Source of the DNA: a virus
DNA length: 64,000 bases
IMG/VR virus record: IMGVR_UViG_3300032770_000004
Location: 105,963-169,962 of that record
Direction: 5' to 3' (one strand)
Shown here: positions 61,016 through 64,000 of the stretch, piece by piece
Layout of the letters: every line of letters starts with the position of its first letter
Numbering within the stretch: position 1 is the stretch's first letter
The notes under the pieces: generated by a model
Database searches by the model: none
Seen by the model: only the letters and a program-made list of their open reading frames with translations
Told to the model about the DNA's origin: nothing
Program-made: the position numbers and the translations under genes

Positions 61016-61043
61016 GTCTAAATAGCAGGGGTGCTACTTAGAC
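61016..61043. repeat. Operator-like inverted repeat 2
   Basis: GTCTAAATAGCA (61016-61027) and TGCTACTTAGAC (61032-61043), spacer GGGG, one mismatch between arms. Confidence 0.8.
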
Positions 61044-61089
61044 AGAGGGAGAACGATTTTTGGAGGGGGGATTCGACCCCCCTGGGGGG

Positions 61090-61101
61090 TGCTACTTAGA
61101 C
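61090..61101. repeat. Operator-like half site 3
   Basis: Exact TGCTACTTAGAC without a second arm; it follows a GGGGGG-attcga-CCCCCC hairpin. Confidence 0.7.
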
Positions 61102-61183
61102 CTCAACGAGAATTCGAGGGGTTAACATGACTCGATGAAACATAGGGCTCTCCAATTTTGCTTATGGAAACAGAAAATGGGGG

Positions 61184-61205
61184 AGGGGGTCGGACCCCCT
61201 TTTTG
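61184..61205 (+). terminator. Intrinsic terminator-like hairpin
   Basis: AGGGGGT, CGG loop, ACCCCC then TTTTT. Short GC stem followed by U-tract on the plus strand. It would stop a plus-strand transcript inside the control region, or act as an attenuator. Confidence 0.55.
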
Positions 61206-61257
61206 GGTACTTTTCGATTTTAAGTATTTGATTTCGTTCATAATTGCTCTATCGATG

Positions 61258-61283
61258 TGCTACTTAGACGGGTCTAAGTAGCA
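61258..61283. repeat. Perfect operator-like palindrome 4
   Basis: TGCTACTTAGAC (61258-61269), 2-bp spacer GG, GTCTAAGTAGCA (61272-61283): perfect 12-bp arms. Arm order is opposite to repeats 1 and 2. About 225 bp upstream of the UvsW gene. Confidence 0.85.
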
Positions 61284-61347
61284 GGGGAGGGGGGATACCC
61301 CCCATATGACATTAGAGGTCTAAATCGCGCAGAGGTCCCAGTTACAT

Positions 61348-61368
61348 GGGCCACCGTTACGGTGGCCC
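61348..61368. other. Perfect 9-bp stem-loop
   Basis: GGGCCACCG, loop TTA, CGGTGGCCC. Very stable; no T-tract after it. Could be a structural element of an origin or a terminator for leftward transcripts. Confidence 0.6.
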
Positions 61369-61387
61369 CCGTTAACTAGTTATTACA

Positions 61388-61408
61388 TTAGATCTAACGT
61401 TAGATCTA
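61388..61408. repeat. Doubled TTAGATCTA
   Basis: TTAGATCTA (61388-61396) and again (61400-61408), spacer ACG; each contains palindrome TAGATCTA. Probably a second type of protein-binding site near the plus-strand start. Confidence 0.6.
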
Positions 61409-61483
61409 TCAGTAAGTAACAAAAGATTAATAGGAGGGGAATGTCAACACAGGGAAAATTCATGATCTTGATATACTCGGAGG

Positions 61484-62989
61484 ATGAGGATCAAGGAACC
61501 TACCAAGCTAATCATTGGACCAGTGTCATCAAGTGCTGTACTGGACCAACTGAAAGCAGGATTGACATATACCGACAAGAAGGTAGAGCAAGAATTAATC
61601 AGATTCAAGAGGAATGGAGCTAGATGGTACGGAGAGGAAGAGTACAAACTCAAACTAGCTGAGATTAAGTCAAGAATCCCTAAGTGCTTACTCTTCGAAG
61701 GCGAAGAAGGATACTGGACGTATAGTGGACTGAGTCAATACGTACAGAGCAAAACTAAATACACCCTAGTCAATGAGGTGGTCTATCCTGAGCCTAAGTT
61801 ACTCCCATGGGATCAGAAGCCATCTTATGAAATGTACCCATACCAAAAGGAAGCGATGGAAAAGCTCCTAGAAGCAAAGCATGCAGGAGTAGAAATGGGT
61901 ACAGGTCTAGGAAAGAGCTTCATCATCGCTAATGTTGTCAAACAGCTAGGTCTCAAAACCATCATCATGACTCCTAGTGCTAACATTACTGAAAAGCTAC
62001 TAACTGACTTTACTCGATGGTTCGGCAAGAAGAACGTTGGAGCTTTCTTCGATGGGAAGAAAGAAACCAAGAAACTAATCACTATCGGTACTGCCCAGTC
62101 ATTCACTAGAGTCAAAAAGGGATCCGTTCTATGGAAGGAACTACAAGCAACTAAGGTATTCATTGTTGACGAAAGTCATCAATGTCCTGCCAAGACTCTT
62201 GCTTCTGTATGCTTCGGACTAGTCAAGGACGTTCCTTACAGATTCTTCTTCTCAGCTACTCAGTTTAGGAATGATGGATCTGATCTCCTCCTTGATGGAA
62301 TCACTGGCCCTATTGTCTACAGAATGACTGTTCGTGAAGGTGTTGACAAAGGATTTCTAGCCAAGCCAATCTTCAAGATGTTCAATGCTCCTATGAATGG
62401 AGACTATTGGAGTAATGATCCACTAGACATGACTCGCCATCACCTCCTCTACAATCCCTCCATAGCTAAGTCCATCGGAACGATGGCTAACTATGCAGTA
62501 AAAGCAGGGTTTCCTGTTTTGATCCTAATCGAAGAGGTAGAACAGTTTACAAAGCTACTTCCATGGCTAAGTTATGAGGTTGGATTTGCTCATGGTTCTC
62601 TGACTGAGGACAATCGAGGAAAGGTGCCTATGGAATTTCACAAATCTGATCCTACAGAACTTGTCAAGAGATTTAACGAAGGTAAACTGCCAATTCTCGT
62701 AGGAACATCATGTATTTCTACTGGTACTGACATTCCTGTCGTTAAGTTTCTGGTATACTGGCAGGGTGGATCTAGTGAGATCCAGGTGAAACAGGCTATC
62801 GGACGTGGTACCCGAATCACCTCTAACAAGAATTTTTGTCACATAGTTGACTTTAAGGTGGATGACAGACACATGGATTCAAATGGTCGATGGAAGCGAG
62901 GTCCCGTAGGACGCCATGCTGACATTAGGAAAGAGATCTACGATGACTTGTATGGTCCTGTCACCATGGCGGAACTGATGAATGGCTAA
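61484..62989 (+). CDS. UvsW-like SF2 DNA helicase
   Basis: 501 residues, matching the size of T4 UvsW (503). P-loop MGTGLGKSF (138-146), DESH (229-232), FFFSATQF (motif III), LVGTSCISTGTDIP and SEIQVKQAIGRGTR (V, VI). The N-terminal ~120 residues with GARWYGEEEYKLKL match the UvsW N-domain type. UvsW unwinds R-loops and branched DNA and switches origin-dependent to recombination replication. A GGAGG at 61479-61483 touches the ATG directly, and a -10-like TATACT lies 7 nt before; the mRNA may be almost leaderless. Leads the plus-strand operon. Confidence 0.88.
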   Translation: MRIKEPTKLIIGPVSSSAVLDQLKAGLTYTDKKVEQELIRFKRNGARWYGEEEYKLKLAEIKSRIPKCLLFEGEEGYWTYSGLSQYVQSKTKYTLVNEVVYPEPKLLPWDQKPSYEMYPYQKEAMEKLLEAKHAGVEMGTGLGKSFIIANVVKQLGLKTIIMTPSANITEKLLTDFTRWFGKKNVGAFFDGKKETKKLITIGTAQSFTRVKKGSVLWKELQATKVFIVDESHQCPAKTLASVCFGLVKDVPYRFFFSATQFRNDGSDLLLDGITGPIVYRMTVREGVDKGFLAKPIFKMFNAPMNGDYWSNDPLDMTRHHLLYNPSIAKSIGTMANYAVKAGFPVLILIEEVEQFTKLLPWLSYEVGFAHGSLTEDNRGKVPMEFHKSDPTELVKRFNEGKLPILVGTSCISTGTDIPVVKFLVYWQGGSSEIQVKQAIGRGTRITSNKNFCHIVDFKVDDRHMDSNGRWKRGPVGRHADIRKEIYDDLYGPVTMAELMNG

Positions 62990-64000
62990 GATTGAGATTG
63001 ACAAACACTTCAAACTTTTCGCATCGAATCTCGAACAAGCCCTAGAGAAGTACGAGGCCGTTGAGGATGAGGCACTTCTAGCCCATCAACGTGAACAGAT
63101 CAGAAGACTGGTCTCGCTAGAAACCAAGCTACGAGAAGTATTGATCAAGCATCCATGGGGTCCTGGAGTCTATAAGGACTTCATCAAATTCATTCGCGAC
63201 AAGCGAAAGAATGTATTGGCAGCACGTCCCTATTTTCGTGAACGTCAAGGGGTCTTCACTCGCCATATCAGTGTCGCTCTGATGAACAGAAATGACAAGG
63301 CTCTGTATCGCTATCGATTTAACTGGTCGTTCGTAGACTACGTGTTAAACGCACGTAAATGGCCTCAGGGAGGAAAAGTCGCCTCGTTGGCTAGGGAGAT
63401 AGCCTCCGCACGTCAGGAGCTGCTAGAACAGAATTTACCGCTTGCTATCAGTCAAGCTCGAATCTTCTGGGCAGGTACTCCTAAGAGTCATTTGTCATAC
63501 ATGGACGTAGTGCAGATCCAATGTCAAGCCCTCCTATTGGCAATCGACAAGTTTGTTCCTCCTAATGACAAAAGAATGTCCGAGAAGGCTAGCCTAGCGG
63601 CATTCCGTGTCTTTAGGGCTGTAGCTATTGGCATCATGCGCAGAGATCGCGTGAACGCCTATAGCGAAACGTTGATCCACTTCTATCCCAAAGACAAAGC
63701 CATCATCTATCGAGCGCTGAAGATTCTCCGCAAGACAGTAGGCGATGTCGATTACGACAAGCTAGCTAAAGAAGTGAACAAAGAACTTGACAACGAGAAG
63801 ATTAAGACCAATGGCAAGGAGGTAGCCGGTCTAGTAGCGGGGGCGAGTACAATCAGTGCTGACTTTAGCCCGGATCCAGATGGCGAGACCATCATCGATA
63901 CGTACCCTGAAGAACACGAAACTCGGCCTGATACAATGATGGAGGAGCATCAAGCGCTGACTACTATGAGAGTAGCCTCTGAAAATCTCAGCTTGCTTGA
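62982..64000 (+). CDS. Sigma-70-like factor (3' end outside window)
   Basis: At least 339 residues, ATG 62982 overlapping the end of the UvsW gene by 8 bp. Residues ~160-230 (QNLPLAISQARIFW, a LSYMDVVQIQCQALLLAIDK segment, then ASLAAFRVFRAVAIGIMRRD) follow the sigma region 2 pattern (NL-x-LA-x-S-x-A, LDL-x-Q-x-G-x-x-x-L-x-x-A-x-DKF). An acidic loop later (ADFSPDPDGETIIDTYPEEH, then ETRPDTMMEEH) is like the region before sigma region 4. N-terminal ~150 residues are extra. It may guide host RNA polymerase to phage promoters. Family is inferred from pattern only. Confidence 0.6.
   Translation, partial: MAKIEIDKHFKLFASNLEQALEKYEAVEDEALLAHQREQIRRLVSLETKLREVLIKHPWGPGVYKDFIKFIRDKRKNVLAARPYFRERQGVFTRHISVALMNRNDKALYRYRFNWSFVDYVLNARKWPQGGKVASLAREIASARQELLEQNLPLAISQARIFWAGTPKSHLSYMDVVQIQCQALLLAIDKFVPPNDKRMSEKASLAAFRVFRAVAIGIMRRDRVNAYSETLIHFYPKDKAIIYRALKILRKTVGDVDYDKLAKEVNKELDNEKIKTNGKEVAGLVAGASTISADFSPDPDGETIIDTYPEEHETRPDTMMEEHQALTTMRVASENLSLL

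Larger units (their letters stand above)
60924..61440. promoter_or_regulatory. Divergent control region, candidate origin
   Basis: 517 bp with no convincing gene, the largest non-coding stretch here. It holds seven or so copies of TGCTACTTAGAC or its complement, several G/C hairpins (GGGGGG-attcga-CCCCCC at 61065-61082; GGGGGT-cgg-ACCCCC near 61185; GGGGGG-ata-CCCCCC at 61289-61303; 9-bp stem at 61348-61368), AT-rich stretches between them, and a doubled TTAGATCTA. It separates the two main divergent operons. Combined repeats, hairpins and AT-rich DNA are what operators and phage origins look like. No proof of either. Confidence 0.6.

Overview
The window is part of a large contractile-tailed (myovirus-type) phage or prophage-like genome. 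It is almost fully coding, has tightly overlapping genes (ATGA and TAATG junctions), uses the standard code with all three stops, and combines a baseplate/tail module with a full replication module. No chromosomal housekeeping block, rRNA or CRISPR array was seen, and I recognised no tRNA. The host is not shown directly. A lipoprotein with MopE-type CDG-x-D-x-NCNG-x-IDE repeats and a few higher-GC patches point to a myxobacterial/deltaproteobacterial-type host; this is inference only.

Layout. (1) 1-1462, minus strand: a truncated TROVE/Ro60 homologue behind an extended -10 promoter, and an unknown gene. (2) 1574-29369, plus strand: tail module with putative tail chaperones, zinc-ribbon protein, tape measure, hub, gpV-like spike, LysM+gp25 wedge fusion, a 1930-residue baseplate J protein, Ig-like, Kelch/LamG and glycine-rich fibre proteins, a tube-like protein and a GH108 endolysin, interrupted by three HNH/endonuclease VII genes. 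(3) 29370-60923, minus strand: RNA/protein maturation genes (CCA-adding enzyme, peptide deformylase), Dda-like helicase, phosphoesterases, lipoprotein, PLP aminotransferase, then DnaB, primase, RecA/UvsX, a probable gp32-like SSB, C-family DNA polymerase, dUTPase, intein-containing class II ribonucleotide reductase, Rad50-like ATPase, GroEL and a winged-helix regulator. Three more HNH genes lie here. (4) 60924-61440: a 0.5 kb non-coding divergent control region with repeated 12-mer operators and hairpins. (5) 61484-64000, plus strand: UvsW-like helicase and a truncated sigma-70-like factor.

How it fits together. The replication genes resemble a T4-like recombination-dependent replisome (UvsX, SSB, gp41-like, primase, UvsW, Dda, gp46-like Rad50), but the polymerase is bacterial C-family. 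dUTPase and a B12-type reductase supply nucleotides. The wHTH protein and the sigma-like protein lie on either side of the operator array and probably control transcription.

Most striking signals: a GTAATCT heptamer immediately 5' of all six free-standing HNH/EndoVII genes and at several other gene boundaries; the operator array; a ribonucleotide reductase intein whose first residue is Pro; a Kelch propeller with a nested LamG-like domain; a baseplate J protein with about 1500 inserted residues; and very small genes hidden in the operons (34, 36, 44 and 59 residues, plus a possible 19-residue one).
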